Source: Sphingobacteriales bacterium 16-39-50 (GTDB lineage Bacteria > Bacteroidota > Bacteroidia > Sphingobacteriales > Sphingobacteriaceae). From it: a stretch of DNA of 48,836 bases. Of the stretch, positions 8,207-17,761 are shown in pieces. The stretch's first letter is position 1; the number at the start of each line of letters is the position of its first letter. Both the position numbers and the translations under genes were made by a program. The stretch covers positions 1 through 48,836 of the forward strand of contig NCHA01000030.1 in assembly GCA_002257025.1 (NCBI GenBank), in the 5' to 3' direction. The notes beneath the pieces are model-generated. The model was not told the DNA's origin. It worked only from the letters and a program-made list of their open reading frames with translations, and made no database searches.

Positions 8207-8857
8207 ATGAAAAAGCTCCTGTATATTGCCCTTAGCATCCTGGTAATTCAATCCTGTACAAATCAGTCGGACACTAAACTTCCAATTTTAGGAAACCGGG
8301 AGCCGGTAGAAAGAACCGTTGATGGTAAAACGATAGTCGACACGATTTACCAAACGATCTCACCTTTCAGTTATTTTAATCAGGACAGCATTTTGGTAAC
8401 TGATAAAGATTTTGACGGGAAGATTTATGTTGCAGATTTCTTTTTCACATCCTGTAATACAATATGTCCGATTATGCACCGGAATATGCTTGATGTGTAC
8501 AAAAAATTCAAAGACAACCCCAAAGTTAAACTCCTCTCCCATTCGATCGATATCAAATACGATTTACCCTCCCGTTTAAAAACCTATGCTACCAAACTTG
8601 GTGTAGAAGGAAATCAATGGGAATTTGTTCATGGAAGCCGGGATTCAATATTCAACATCGCAGCTAAAAACTATTTAGTTTCTGCATTTGAAGATAGCTC
8701 TGATCCGCAGGGCCTCGTTCATCAGGGTTGGTTTATTCTGGTTGATACTAAAAAACAGTTACGTGGTGCTTACGACGGAACAAAAGCAGACCAGGTAAAA
8801 CAATTGATGGAAGACATGGATAAATTGCTCAGAGAAGAAGCTGCTAATGAGAAATAG
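8207..8857 (+). CDS. SCO1/SenC/PrrC family copper chaperone lipoprotein
   Basis: 216-residue lipoprotein with a thioredoxin fold, likely delivering copper to the CuA site of a cytochrome oxidase outside the cytoplasmic membrane. The N-terminal signal ends at lipid Cys17 (LVIQSC). The copper-binding TSCNTICP places Cys83 and Cys87 in CxxxC spacing. The third ligand is His172 in GLVHQGWF. A perfect TAnnTTTG box is 4 nt upstream, so the message is probably near leaderless. The stop overlaps the start of the following cytochrome c gene by 11 nt, which implies translational coupling. It could alternatively act as a general thiol-disulfide reductase, as some family members do. Confidence 0.9.
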   Translation: MKKLLYIALSILVIQSCTNQSDTKLPILGNREPVERTVDGKTIVDTIYQTISPFSYFNQDSILVTDKDFDGKIYVADFFFTSCNTICPIMHRNMLDVYKKFKDNPKVKLLSHSIDIKYDLPSRLKTYATKLGVEGNQWEFVHGSRDSIFNIAAKNYLVSAFEDSSDPQGLVHQGWFILVDTKKQLRGAYDGTKADQVKQLMEDMDKLLREEAANEK

Positions 8858-9272
8858 CTTAATCTATAGCTGCCTTCTCCTATTCAGCATGGCTATAATT
8901 ATACAGTCATGTCAGAATGAAGACAGTATTACCTACAAGCGCTATTATGTAAACGGCAAGGGGCTTTATGAAAAGAATTGCCAGAACTGTCATGGCTCTG
9001 ACGGCAAGGGATTAGGCACACTTTACCCCCCACTTACAGATAGTACCTATTTGATTGCTAATAAGAAAAAACTTGCCTGCATCATCAGGAATGGCCAAAG
9101 CGAACAGATTACAATTAATAATGTTGCCTATCAGGGTCAAATGCCCGGAAACAATACGTTGGCTGATATTGATATTGCCCAGATAATCGTTTATATCAGT
9201 AATTCGTTCGGGAATAAACAGGGACATTACGATCAGACTGAAGTTGCCCAAGATCTGGCAGCATGTAAATAA
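8847..9272 (+). CDS. Cytochrome c lipoprotein
   Basis: 141-residue single-heme class I cytochrome c. A signal peptide ends at a lipobox-like QSC (Cys22), so it is probably membrane anchored on the periplasmic side. Heme attaches at CQNCH (Cys45, Cys48, His49). The likely axial Met is Met99 in GQMPG, followed by the usual C-terminal helix IDIAQIIVYISNSF. It overlaps the Sco gene by 11 nt, so the pair is probably an operon serving a copper-containing terminal oxidase by electron donation. The oxidase itself is not in the window. Confidence 0.88.
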   Translation: MRNSLIYSCLLLFSMAIIIQSCQNEDSITYKRYYVNGKGLYEKNCQNCHGSDGKGLGTLYPPLTDSTYLIANKKKLACIIRNGQSEQITINNVAYQGQMPGNNTLADIDIAQIIVYISNSFGNKQGHYDQTEVAQDLAACK

Positions 9273-9303
9273 ACAACATTTCTTATTGGCTACGTTCATT
9301 GGC

Positions 9304-9333
9304 TTGTGGTTAACAGAACGATTTGTATTTTTG
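9304..9333 (+). promoter_or_regulatory. asnS promoter (TTG-N19-TATTTTTG)
   Basis: The -33 TTG is at 9304-9306, a 19-nt spacer follows, and the -7 TATTTTTG is at 9326-9333. This is the best full match to the Bacteroidota sigma consensus in the window. The ATG follows 17 nt later after an A-rich leader without Shine-Dalgarno. Confidence 0.6.
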
Positions 9334-9350
9334 CAATTCATTAAAAAAAC

Positions 9351-10799
9351 ATGGCTAAGCGAATAAAAATTAAAGATTTACTAAACAGTACTGATTTCGG
9401 ACAAGAGGCAACTGTAATGGGCTGGGTTAAAACATTCAGAAACAACCAGTTCATCGCTATCAATGATGGATCAACGATCAAGAATATACAAGCTGTAGTA
9501 GATTTTAATTCATTCGATGAAAGTCTGTTAAAAAGACTGACTACAGGCGCTGCAGTTTCATTGACCGGTGAAATTGTTGAATCTCTGGGTAAGGGACAGC
9601 GAATTGAGATAAAGGTAAATACCCTCGAAATATTAGGCGACAGCGATGCTGAGAAATTTCCATTGCAGCCTAAGAAACATAGTCTTGAATTTTTAAGGGA
9701 AATCGCTCACTTACGTTTCCGTACCAATACTTTCAATGCAGTATTCAAGGTTCGCCATGCACTCGCCTATGCCGTTCATAAATTTTTTAATGATAAGGGC
9801 TTCTTGTACCTGCACACACCCATCATTACTGCTTCTGATGCAGAAGGTGCAGGTGAAATGTTCAGGGTTTCTACAATTGATCCTGATCATATTCCGCGCA
9901 ACGAAGACGGCACAGTAAATTACAAGGAAGATTTCTTTGGCAAAGCAACAAACCTTACTGTGTCAGGACAACTGGAAGGTGAACTCGCGGCTATGGCTTT
10001 TGGAGATATCTATACTTTTGGCCCAACGTTCAGAGCCGAAAATTCAAATACAACACGTCACTTGGCAGAATTCTGGATGATAGAGCCTGAAATGGCTTTC
10101 TATGATCTGAATGACAACATGGATCTGGCTGAGGAACTGCTTAAATATGTCATTTCTTATGCATTAGAAAATTGTGCTGATGAATTGGAGTTTCTCAACA
10201 GCAGACTATCCGAAGAGGAAAAACTTAAGCCACAGGCAGACCGCTCAGAACTCGACCTACTTTCCAAGCTGAAGTTCTGCCTTGAAAATAATTTTGAACG
10301 AATAACCTATACCGAAGCAATACAAATTCTTAGGAACTCAAAGCCTAATCAAAAGAAGCAGTTCAAATATCTGATCGATAGCTGGGGTGCAGATCTGCAG
10401 TCGGAGCATGAACGTTTCCTTGTAGAAAAACACTTTAAAAAGCCGGTGATCTTAACTGATTATCCGGCAGATATCAAATCCTTTTACATGAGGCTGAATG
10501 AACCGGATACAGAGGGAAGAACTACTGTACGAGCTATGGATATCCTTTTCCCGGGCATTGGAGAGATTGTAGGTGGCTCACAACGTGAAGAACGTCTTGA
10601 GAAACTGGAAAAGAGAATGGAGGAAATGCATATACCCTCAGTGGAAATGTCCTGGTACCTTGATACCCGTCGTTTTGGTACTGCGCCGCATGCCGGATTT
10701 GGCTTAGGTTTCGAACGATTGGTACTTTTCGTAACGGGGATGACCAACATCAGGGATGTTATTCCTTTCCCTAGAACACCTAAGAATGCAGAGTTTTAG
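9351..10799 (+). CDS. asnS: Asparaginyl-tRNA synthetase
   Basis: Class IIb aminoacyl-tRNA synthetase, 482 residues, charging tRNA-Asn with asparagine. The N-terminal OB-fold anticodon-binding domain ([20 protein letters not shown]) precedes the catalytic core. Motif 2 is visible as [33 protein letters not shown] and motif 3 [15 protein letters not shown] follow, ending [17 protein letters not shown]. The length and the internal ~70-residue insertion are normal for bacterial AsnRS. Its presence means tRNA-Asn charging is direct and not necessarily dependent on GatCAB amidation. It stands in its own transcription unit with a clear promoter. Confidence 0.95.
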   Translation: MAKRIKIKDLLNSTDFGQEATVMGWVKTFRNNQFIAINDGSTIKNIQAVVDFNSFDESLLKRLTTGAAVSLTGEIVESLGKGQRIEIKVNTLEILGDSDAEKFPLQPKKHSLEFLREIAHLRFRTNTFNAVFKVRHALAYAVHKFFNDKGFLYLHTPIITASDAEGAGEMFRVSTIDPDHIPRNEDGTVNYKEDFFGKATNLTVSGQLEGELAAMAFGDIYTFGPTFRAENSNTTRHLAEFWMIEPEMAFYDLNDNMDLAEELLKYVISYALENCADELEFLNSRLSEEEKLKPQADRSELDLLSKLKFCLENNFERITYTEAIQILRNSKPNQKKQFKYLIDSWGADLQSEHERFLVEKHFKKPVILTDYPADIKSFYMRLNEPDTEGRTTVRAMDILFPGIGEIVGGSQREERLEKLEKRMEEMHIPSVEMSWYLDTRRFGTAPHAGFGLGFERLVLFVTGMTNIRDVIPFPRTPKNAEF

Positions 10800-10875
10800 G
10801 CTCTTTGTTCAGTCCGATTGGGCTTAGAACCCATTTATTCTGGTGTTTAATGGGTAAAAATCCGTATTTTTAGAT

Positions 10876-11496
10876 ATGCTGATAAAGATCTATCCTGAAA
10901 ATCCCAATGAAAAAGTGATCCAGCAGGTGGTCGACGTACTGACAAAAGGCGGAATAATTATTTATCCAACTGATACCGTGTACGGTATGGGCTGTGATAT
11001 AAGCAATTCAAAAGCTATTGAAAAAATATGTAAAATCAGGGGTATTAAACCTGAAAAGGCAAATTTCTCATTCATCTGCTATGATTTAAGCCATATTTCA
11101 GATTTCACCAGACAAATTGACAACGAAACCTACAGGGTAATCAAAAAAGCGCTTCCGGGACCATTCACATTTATCTTCAATGCGAACAAAAATGTTCCAA
11201 AATTATTGAGTTCAAACAAAAAGACTGTTGGTATCAGAGTCCCTGACAATACTATTGCAAGATCTATTGTAAAAATGCTTGGTAACCCAATCATCTCTAC
11301 CTCAATACATGATGATGATGAGATCATGGAATATTCAACGGATCCGGAACTGATCCATGAAAAATACGAAGATATTGTTGATCTGGTTATTGATGGAGGA
11401 TATGGCGATAATGAACCCTCTACGATTGTAGATTGCAGTGAAGGTGAGTTTGAAATTATAAGGCAGGGAAAAGGGGATTTGGATCAATTTTTGTAA
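10876..11496 (+). CDS. YrdC/Sua5/YciO family protein (YciO-like)
   Basis: 206-residue member of the threonylcarbamoyl-AMP synthase superfamily. The fold signatures are GGIIIYPTDTVYGMGCD, LPGPFTFIF, KKTVGIRVPDN and STSIHDDDE, and it ends EFEIIRQGKGDLDQFL. The overall pattern (start with xxPENP, single domain, PFL-like end) is closer to the E. coli YciO branch than to TsaC or long Sua5. Whether it makes the t6A intermediate or does something else with nucleotides is therefore uncertain. TATTTTTA at 10865-10872, one base off the -7 consensus, lies 3 nt before the ATG. A terminator-like dyad follows at 11530. Confidence 0.82.
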   Translation: MLIKIYPENPNEKVIQQVVDVLTKGGIIIYPTDTVYGMGCDISNSKAIEKICKIRGIKPEKANFSFICYDLSHISDFTRQIDNETYRVIKKALPGPFTFIFNANKNVPKLLSSNKKTVGIRVPDNTIARSIVKMLGNPIISTSIHDDDEIMEYSTDPELIHEKYEDIVDLVIDGGYGDNEPSTIVDCSEGEFEIIRQGKGDLDQFL

Positions 11497-11529
11497 TTAA
11501 ATAGCTAAAAAGCTTCATATCAATAAAAT

Positions 11530-11557
11530 GGCCTGGAATATATCCAATTGGCCTTTT
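11530..11557 (+). terminator. Probable terminator after the YciO-like gene
   Basis: GGCC (11530) plus TGG pair with CCA and GGCC (11550) with a 3-nt bulge, then TTTTCTT follows. The stem is modest. Its position between the YciO-like stop and nhaA argues against starting NhaA at TTG 11548. Confidence 0.45.
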
Positions 11558-11607
11558 CTTACCTTATTCAGACATATACCCTGAAAATTTTTAGTATTTT
11601 CGCCTGC

Positions 11608-12825
11608 ATGGCTCAAGCAATAAACTTAAAACCATTTCGCGACTTTTTTCGTTCTGAACAAATAGGTGGTATCATCCTTATTTTCTCTGTTTTCGTTTCA
11701 TTATCAATTGCAAACTCAGCAGTCGGTGTTGGTTTTGAGAATCTGCTTGATGTAAAGCTCGGATATAGCAGTTCCAGTCTTGACCTTGAGTATTCTCTTT
11801 CTCAATGGATAAATGATGGCCTGATGGCTATATTCTTTTTGCTCATTGGCCTTGAAATTAAACGAGAAATCATAGAAGGAGAATTATCTTCTCCACGAAA
11901 GGCTTCAATGCCAATATTTGCAGCAATAGGCGGAATGTTCCTGCCTGCCGGAATCTATTTTATATTCAATTCAAATCTGGAAACCACTTCGGGCTGGGGT
12001 ATCCCCATGGCAACCGATATTGCTTTTGCACTTGGTATACTATCACTACTTGGTAAACGGGTACCAGCTTCCTTAAAGGTTTTTTTGGCAGCATTGGCAA
12101 TTGTCGACGATCTGGGAGCTATCCTTGTTATCGCAATATTCTATACTAATGAATTGCATTGGTTGCAGTTATTGTATTCTGCTGGTATTTTAGCCTTATT
12201 GATAGGGATGAATTATTGGGGAGTAAAAAGATTATTCTTCTACATCATTCCCGGTCTTTTTCTTTGGTATTTTATACATCATTCAGGTATTCATGCAACC
12301 ATTGCCGGGGTTTTACTTGCACTGACTATCCCATCCAATCCAGTAAAAAAGACTTCGCCTCTTGAACATTTAGAACACTTGATTGTAAGGCCGGTAAATT
12401 TTTTGATCATGCCTATATTTGCTCTGGCCAACACAAATATCCGATTTGAGAACAAAATGCTGGACGGCCTTACAAGCCCACTTGGTTTAGGAATCATCTT
12501 CGGTCTAGTAATAGGTAAACCTCTTGGAGTAACACTTTTTTCATGGATCGCCGTTAAATCTGGCCTCGCTACCTTGCCTTCTCGAGCAAGCTGGAAACAT
12601 ATTTTTGGCTTGGGCCTGCTCGCCGGTATAGGATTCACAATGTCTATCTTTATTGCACTATTATCCTTCAGTAATCCTGACCATAAAATTGAAGCCAAAT
12701 TTTCAATTCTGCTTGCATCAATTCTAGCTGGTGTATCAGGATTCATTTTCCTTCTTTCATTAAACAAAAAGAGAAAAAGACGAATAAGGAAAGCAAGAAT
12801 ATCATCTCAACGCAAGATAGCTTAA
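11608..12825 (+). CDS. nhaA: Na+/H+ antiporter NhaA
   Basis: 405-residue integral membrane antiporter that expels Na+ in exchange for H+. ATG 11608 is chosen because homologous starts lie just before the amphipathic segment FRDFFRSEQIGGIILIF; the longer frame starts with TTG inside a terminator. About 12 hydrophobic segments are visible. Key family motifs are ATDIAFALGILSLLG, with the first essential Asp, and ALAIVDDLGAILVIA, with the paired Asp residues of the ion site. The C-terminus is Arg/Lys rich. It sits upstream of the Na+-NQR operon in the same orientation, separated by a minus-strand CBS gene, as part of a sodium-handling region. Confidence 0.94.
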   Translation: MAQAINLKPFRDFFRSEQIGGIILIFSVFVSLSIANSAVGVGFENLLDVKLGYSSSSLDLEYSLSQWINDGLMAIFFLLIGLEIKREIIEGELSSPRKASMPIFAAIGGMFLPAGIYFIFNSNLETTSGWGIPMATDIAFALGILSLLGKRVPASLKVFLAALAIVDDLGAILVIAIFYTNELHWLQLLYSAGILALLIGMNYWGVKRLFFYIIPGLFLWYFIHHSGIHATIAGVLLALTIPSNPVKKTSPLEHLEHLIVRPVNFLIMPIFALANTNIRFENKMLDGLTSPLGLGIIFGLVIGKPLGVTLFSWIAVKSGLATLPSRASWKHIFGLGLLAGIGFTMSIFIALLSFSNPDHKIEAKFSILLASILAGVSGFIFLLSLNKKRKRRIRKARISSQRKIA

Positions 12826-12871
12826 CCAACAAGAAAAAGTTCTATCCGAAAACAGTCAATAGTACAATGAA

Positions 12872-13303
12872 CTATTGTCCTGCAATGTATTGTTCCATGT
12901 TTTCAATGATGAATTTTTGTTCTTCAATGACATGCTTTACCACATCTCCGATTGAAATAATACCAATTAACTTATCGCTTGAAACAACAGGCAAGTGTCG
13001 TATGAATTTTGTTGTCATTAACTGCATACAATGATCGATGGAGTTCTCGGGAGCAACAAAAATTACATCTTCAGACATAATTTCTCTGATTTTGGTTTGC
13101 TTGGATGCCTTACCTTTTAGAATCACTTTTCGTGCATAATCTTTTTCTGAAAATATACCAACCAGTTTATCGGCTTCGGTGACCAAAAGGGCACTTACGT
13201 TTTTCTCGACCATAATTTCAAGTGCCCTGAATACACTTGTCTCAGGAGAAATGGAAAAAATTAAATTCCCTTTCCTTTCTAAAATTTTGCTTACTGCTCC
13301 CAT
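12872..13303 (-). CDS. CBS-domain pair protein
   Basis: 143-residue cytoplasmic protein made almost wholly of two tandem CBS domains, which usually bind adenine nucleotides and act as energy or nucleotide sensors. The first spans about residues 18-70 (SALLVTEADKLVGIFSEKDY) and the second about 80-130 (MTTKFIRHLPVVSSDKLIGI, then SIGDVVKHVI). No catalytic domain is fused. It is the only minus-strand gene between nhaA and nqrA and is divergent from the NQR operon across a 341-bp AT-rich gap, so shared control with nqr is possible but unproven. Confidence 0.87.
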   Translation of the reverse strand: MGAVSKILERKGNLIFSISPETSVFRALEIMVEKNVSALLVTEADKLVGIFSEKDYARKVILKGKASKQTKIREIMSEDVIFVAPENSIDHCMQLMTTKFIRHLPVVSSDKLIGIISIGDVVKHVIEEQKFIIENMEQYIAGQ

Positions 13304-13644
13304 AAAAATTGTTTTTTGAATGAAAAATCCTGTAAAAAAACTGATATTCTAAATGCAATTTAATCGCTCTCTTATGTTAGCTCCTGAGATTAATTAAGAT
13401 GTCGGATCGGGCGATTTTGTAAATCTTGAAAAGTATTCGGCTTGGGCTAGAATAAAAATAGTATATTTTTTTAACAAAATTAATTTTAACAATCAGAAAT
13501 TTTTTAATTATTAAATATAATGTATATTGCAAAATGACTAAAAATTGATAGATCCCTATTTTTAAAGATTCGGTAAGCCCATTACAATAAGCAGGAGACC
13601 AATTAGATTCAATTTACTATACTGTTCGTATTAAATTTTTCTGT
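13304..13644. other. AT-rich divergent promoter region (CBS gene / nqr)
   Basis: A 341-bp gap between divergently transcribed genes. It is very AT-rich around 13440-13540 (long A/T runs such as TATATTTTTTTAAC). It must hold the nqr promoter, but no full TTG-N19-TAnnTTTG pair was found. No ORF, RNA gene or strong hairpin was seen. Confidence 0.5.
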
Positions 13645-15003
13645 ATGTCGGAATGTATTAAAATTAAGAATGGCTTAAATATCCAGCTTACCGGAGAAGC
13701 CAATAAGTTGTTGTCAGACCTACCTTTACCTGAAGTATTTGCAATAAAACCAAGCGAATTCACTGGAATAAGTCCCAAAATTTTAGTTAAACCCGGTGAT
13801 GAAGTTTTAGCAGGAAGCCCACTTTTCTTTGATAAAAACAACGAGTTTATTATATTTTGTTCTCCTGTTAGTGGAGAAATCATTGAGGTGGTTCGGGCTG
13901 AAAAGCGTAAACTACTGGAGATTAAAATACTGGCAGATAAAGAAATTAAATATCTGGACCTGGGAAAGTCAAATCCTGCTGAACTAAGCAGGGATGGCAT
14001 TATTGATGCATTATTAAAAGGCGGACTATGGCCCCTGATACGCCAGCGCCCCTTTGGAATTATTGCCAACCATACGGAAATACCAAAATCGATCTTTATA
14101 TCTGCATTTGATACCAATCCGCTTGCGCCGGATATTGATTTCATCATGCAGGGAGAAAATCAGGAAACCTTTCAAACAGGTTTGAATGCAATCATTAAAT
14201 TGACAAATGGGAACACACATTTGAATATTAATGGGGCCAAAGAAACGGCATCAATTTTCAGGAATTCCAGAGGAGTTATCATCAATAAATTTTCAGGCCC
14301 GCACCCGGCCGGAAACATAGGTGTTCAGATAAATCATATTGACCCGATCAATAAGGGTGAAGTGGTATGGTATTTAAATCCACAGGATGTTTTGGTCATT
14401 GGAAAATTATTCTCAGAAGGCAGGTACGACGCCTCCAGAATCATTGCCCTGACCGGTTCCCAGGTTTCGAGTCCTAAATACTATAAAACAGTAATCGGAA
14501 CTTCAGTAAAAAGCATTCTTAATGATGGCGGACTAAAAGCAGGGGAAAACAGGATTATAAGCGGAAATGTCTTATCCGGAAGCCAAATTCAGGAAGATGG
14601 ATTCTTAGGTTATTATGATACACAGATCACAGTTATCCCTGAAGGACACGAATCTGAATTTATGGGATGGTTAGCCCCGGGACTTGAGAAGTTCAGCATG
14701 TCGCGCACCTTTTTTTCATGGCTGAATTCAAAAAAGAAATACAATTTAAATACCAATCTTCATGGTGAAGAACGTCCATTTGTTGTAACCGGTCAGTATG
14801 AAAAGGTTTTCCCAATGGATATTTATCCAGTTCAGCTTTTAAAATCAATATTGATAGAAGATATTGAGATGATGGAGCAGCTTGGTATTTATGAGGTGGT
14901 GGAAGAAGATTTTGCGCTTTGTGAATTTGTCTGTACCTCAAAAATTAAATCTCAGGAAATAATCAAACGTGGAATTGAAATCATACAAAAGGAATTGAAT
15001 TAA
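13645..15003 (+). CDS. nqrA: Na+-translocating NADH:quinone reductase subunit A
   Basis: 452-residue soluble peripheral subunit of Na+-NQR, which couples NADH oxidation by quinone to Na+ export. The N-terminal part carries the RnfC/NqrA barrel-sandwich region (KPGDEVLAGSPLFFDKN and SPVSGEIIEVVRAEKRK). RQRPFGIIANHTEIPKSIF and GPHPAGNIGVQINHIDPI follow, both typical of NqrA. The C-terminus is DFALCEFVCTSKIKSQEII. It is the first gene of nqrABCDEF-apbE. A 163-nt gap to the chosen nqrB start contains no gene. Confidence 0.95.
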   Translation: MSECIKIKNGLNIQLTGEANKLLSDLPLPEVFAIKPSEFTGISPKILVKPGDEVLAGSPLFFDKNNEFIIFCSPVSGEIIEVVRAEKRKLLEIKILADKEIKYLDLGKSNPAELSRDGIIDALLKGGLWPLIRQRPFGIIANHTEIPKSIFISAFDTNPLAPDIDFIMQGENQETFQTGLNAIIKLTNGNTHLNINGAKETASIFRNSRGVIINKFSGPHPAGNIGVQINHIDPINKGEVVWYLNPQDVLVIGKLFSEGRYDASRIIALTGSQVSSPKYYKTVIGTSVKSILNDGGLKAGENRIISGNVLSGSQIQEDGFLGYYDTQITVIPEGHESEFMGWLAPGLEKFSMSRTFFSWLNSKKKYNLNTNLHGEERPFVVTGQYEKVFPMDIYPVQLLKSILIEDIEMMEQLGIYEVVEEDFALCEFVCTSKIKSQEIIKRGIEIIQKELN

Positions 15004-15166
15004 TAATATTGAAAATAGAATAAAGGTAAGCTCTAATAGAAATTTAACAGATCAGATTTATACGTTCCGAAGCTTAATTATACGATATCTGCTAGTACAT
15101 AAGAAATAGGTTGAATCCGATAATCAAGGCAAGAGGCCAATGATTATCCTAAAACATTTTAACTTG

Positions 15167-16339
15167 ATGCTACTTAGAAAATTATTGGATAAGCTGAAGC
15201 CCGATTTCGAAAAAGGCGGAAAACTTGAAAAATTCTACCCGGCTTTTAACGCATTTGAGACCTTTCTTTTTGTCCCGGATCATACCACAGCTTCCAAAGG
15301 AGCACATGTTCGGGATGCAATTGATCTCAAAAGAACCATGGTTCTTGTAATTCTTTCATTAATTCCCTGCCTCCTATTTGGCATGTGGAATGTAGGATAT
15401 CAGCACCACCTCGCCTTTGGAATTTCTGATTCCACAATAATAGATAATTTCATATTTGGAGCGATAAAAGTACTTCCCATAGTAATTGTATCATATATCT
15501 CAGGTTTAACGGTTGAGTTTATTTTTGCAATTATCCGAAAGCATACCATTAACGAAGGCTTTTTAGTTTCCGGAATGCTTATCCCTCTGGTTATGCCTGT
15601 TGATGTACCCTTATGGATGGTTGCTGTATCTACAGTTTTTGCAGTAATTATCGGCAAAGAAGTCTTTGGTGGCACCGGAATGAATATCCTAAATCCTGCA
15701 TTAACAGCAAGGGCATTCTTATTTTTTGCATATCCTACCAAAATTTCGGGCAATGAAGTCTGGATCAATACAAGCCCAGAGGATGGGAAACAGGTAGTGG
15801 ATGCTTATAGTGGCGCTACTCCATTAGGCGATGCTGCTGCCGGATTAGCCGATAAAATCCCCGGGATATGGGAATCGTTTATTGGTATAATCCCCGGCTC
15901 TATTGGTGAAACATCTGCTTTGGCATGCCTGATAGGTGCTGCTATTCTATTGTACACAGGTATAGGGAGCTGGAGAATCATGTTGTCTGTATTTGTCGGT
16001 GGATACATCATGGCTCTGATTTTCAACTTATTCGGGCTCAATACACTTATGCAGATCAGTCCGCTACATCATTTAGTTCTCGGAGGCTTTGCATTCGGGG
16101 CAATTTTTATGGCAACTGATCCGGTTAGCGGTGCTCAAACAAATACGGGAAAATATATTTATGGTTTCCTGATTGGATTATTTGCTATCCTTTTCAGGGT
16201 GTTTAACCCAGCCTATCCGGAAGGGATGATGTTATCCATATTGTTTATGAATGTAATGGCACCACTTATTGATCATTATGTGGTAGCTGGAAATATTAAA
16301 AGAAGGTTAAAAAGATCCAATTTCAAACAACATGCATAA
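15167..16339 (+). CDS. nqrB: Na+-NQR subunit B
   Basis: 390-residue membrane subunit carrying covalent FMN and riboflavin and the main Na+ path. ATG 15167 (MLLRKLLDKLKPDFEKGGKL) is preferred over ATG 15140 because family members start at this amphipathic segment. About ten transmembrane helices are visible. The flavinylation motif is DAYSGAT, with acceptor Thr near residue 218, in the ApbE target form D-x-x-SGAT. GKEVFGGTGMNILNPALTAR is a conserved NqrB/RnfD signature. The stop overlaps nqrC by 8 nt. Confidence 0.95.
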   Translation: MLLRKLLDKLKPDFEKGGKLEKFYPAFNAFETFLFVPDHTTASKGAHVRDAIDLKRTMVLVILSLIPCLLFGMWNVGYQHHLAFGISDSTIIDNFIFGAIKVLPIVIVSYISGLTVEFIFAIIRKHTINEGFLVSGMLIPLVMPVDVPLWMVAVSTVFAVIIGKEVFGGTGMNILNPALTARAFLFFAYPTKISGNEVWINTSPEDGKQVVDAYSGATPLGDAAAGLADKIPGIWESFIGIIPGSIGETSALACLIGAAILLYTGIGSWRIMLSVFVGGYIMALIFNLFGLNTLMQISPLHHLVLGGFAFGAIFMATDPVSGAQTNTGKYIYGFLIGLFAILFRVFNPAYPEGMMLSILFMNVMAPLIDHYVVAGNIKRRLKRSNFKQHA

Positions 16340-17054
16340 GGACAGCAATAAAGCCACTTTTCTGTTTTCGTCAGGTATGGTGATAGTCATTGCTATCATG
16401 TTGTCTGTAGCTGCCATAGTACTGGGACCCTATCAGGCAAGGAATACCAGGATTGAAAAAATGGAAAATATACTCAGTAGCGTTGGTATAAATGGCACTT
16501 CCGATGAAGCAGAAGCTAATTTTTCAAAATATATCATCAAACAGGTTGTTTTGGACAGTAAAGGTGAACCGGTAAACGGGGGGACTCCCGCTTTTGATAT
16601 TGATCTGAAAAAAGAACTGGATAAAGAAAAAACAGGTGATCAGGACAAGGAATTATTCCCATTGTTTGTATGTCAGAAAGAAAATAAAACCTTTTATATC
16701 ATTCCTGTCAGAGGTAAAGGATTATGGGGACCGATTTGGGGATTTATCGCTTTAGAGGAAGATATGAATACAGTTTATGGCGTAAGCTTTGGCCACAAAA
16801 GCGAAACCCCCGGTCTCGGAGCTGAAATTGAGACCGCCAAATTTCAGGAGAAATTCAAAGGCAAAAAAATCCTGGATGATGAAGGCAAATTTGTATCAGT
16901 TAAAGTGGTTAAAGGAAGTTCAGCATCAACAAACCCACACGGTGTTGATGCGATTTCAGGCGCCACAATAACCAGTGATGGAGTATCTGAAATGCTGCAA
17001 AGAACCCTGACTAATTATATTGCTTATTTCAAAAAGATAAGTACTCAGAAATAA
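16332..17054 (+). CDS. nqrC: Na+-NQR subunit C
   Basis: 240-residue subunit with one N-terminal membrane anchor (FSSGMVIVIAIMLSVAAIVL) and an external FMN-binding domain. The covalent FMN site is VDAISGATITS, with Thr about 212, the second ApbE target in the complex. GHKSETPGLGAEI and RGKGLWGPIWGFIAL are family hallmarks. Its ATG lies inside the 3' end of nqrB, indicating coupled translation. It relays electrons between the NqrD/E iron centre and NqrB. Confidence 0.95.
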   Translation: MHKDSNKATFLFSSGMVIVIAIMLSVAAIVLGPYQARNTRIEKMENILSSVGINGTSDEAEANFSKYIIKQVVLDSKGEPVNGGTPAFDIDLKKELDKEKTGDQDKELFPLFVCQKENKTFYIIPVRGKGLWGPIWGFIALEEDMNTVYGVSFGHKSETPGLGAEIETAKFQEKFKGKKILDDEGKFVSVKVVKGSSASTNPHGVDAISGATITSDGVSEMLQRTLTNYIAYFKKISTQK

Positions 17055-17072
17055 AATTATAAAAAAAGAGCT

Positions 17073-17753
17073 ATGAGCAATGAAATAAGTACAGCTCCTA
17101 AAAAGGAACAAGTCAAGAAAGAGCCCTTATTTTCTCCTAAAAATAAAAAGCTTCTTTATGACCCAATGAATGATAGCAATCCAATAACTGTTCAGGTTTT
17201 AGGAATTTGCTCTGCTCTGGCAGTTACTGTTAAAATGCAGCCATCAATTGTTATGGCACTTGCAGTAATGGTCGTAACTGCATTTTCAAGTCTTATAATT
17301 TCGATTATAAGGAATATTATCCCTAACAGAATCCGCATCATTGTTCAGTTAACTGTGGTTGCAGCTATGGTAATTCTTGTCGATCAATTTTTAAAAGCCT
17401 TTGTTTATGATGTCAGTAAACAACTTTCAGTATTTGTGGGACTAATTATTACCAATTGCATCGTGATGGGTCGCCTGGAAGCTTTTGCCATGGCCAATAA
17501 ACCCTGGCCATCCTTTATAGATGGTATTGGCAATGGTCTTGGTTATGGAGTAATTCTGGTAATCGTATCAATGATCAGGGAATTGCTTGGCTCCGGAGAA
17601 CTTATGGGCTTTAGAATAATTCCCGAATCCGTTTATGAAATGGGTTATTTTAACAACGGCTTGATCATCATGCCTCCTATGGCCTTGATTATTGTTGGAA
17701 TTATTATCTGGGTTCAGCGAAGCAGAAATAGAAAATTAATTGAGGCTAAATAA
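17073..17753 (+). CDS. nqrD: Na+-NQR subunit D
   Basis: 226-residue integral membrane subunit with six predicted helices. Cys46 (LGICSAL) and Cys129 (ITNCIVMGR) match the paired intramembrane Cys that, with NqrE, hold the membrane iron-sulfur centre. [17 protein letters not shown] is a family signature near the C-terminus. The Lys-rich N-terminal ~30 residues ([18 protein letters not shown]) form a slightly extended cytoplasmic tail. Spaced 18 nt after nqrC and 8 nt before nqrE. Confidence 0.95.
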   Translation: MSNEISTAPKKEQVKKEPLFSPKNKKLLYDPMNDSNPITVQVLGICSALAVTVKMQPSIVMALAVMVVTAFSSLIISIIRNIIPNRIRIIVQLTVVAAMVILVDQFLKAFVYDVSKQLSVFVGLIITNCIVMGRLEAFAMANKPWPSFIDGIGNGLGYGVILVIVSMIRELLGSGELMGFRIIPESVYEMGYFNNGLIIMPPMALIIVGIIIWVQRSRNRKLIEAK

Positions 17754-17761
17754 AAGATCTC

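Noticed and set aside
11548..11607. NhaA start at TTG 11548
   Set aside because: The extra 20 residues overlap the terminator of the previous gene and are not NhaA-like; ATG 11608 fits the family.
12291..12767. 158-codon minus-strand open frame inside nhaA
   Set aside because: It is antisense to a clear NhaA and has no family resemblance, so it is a shadow frame.
13304..13644. tRNA or small RNA gene in the nqr upstream gap
   Set aside because: Composition is mostly A/T runs with no cloverleaf or stable stem.
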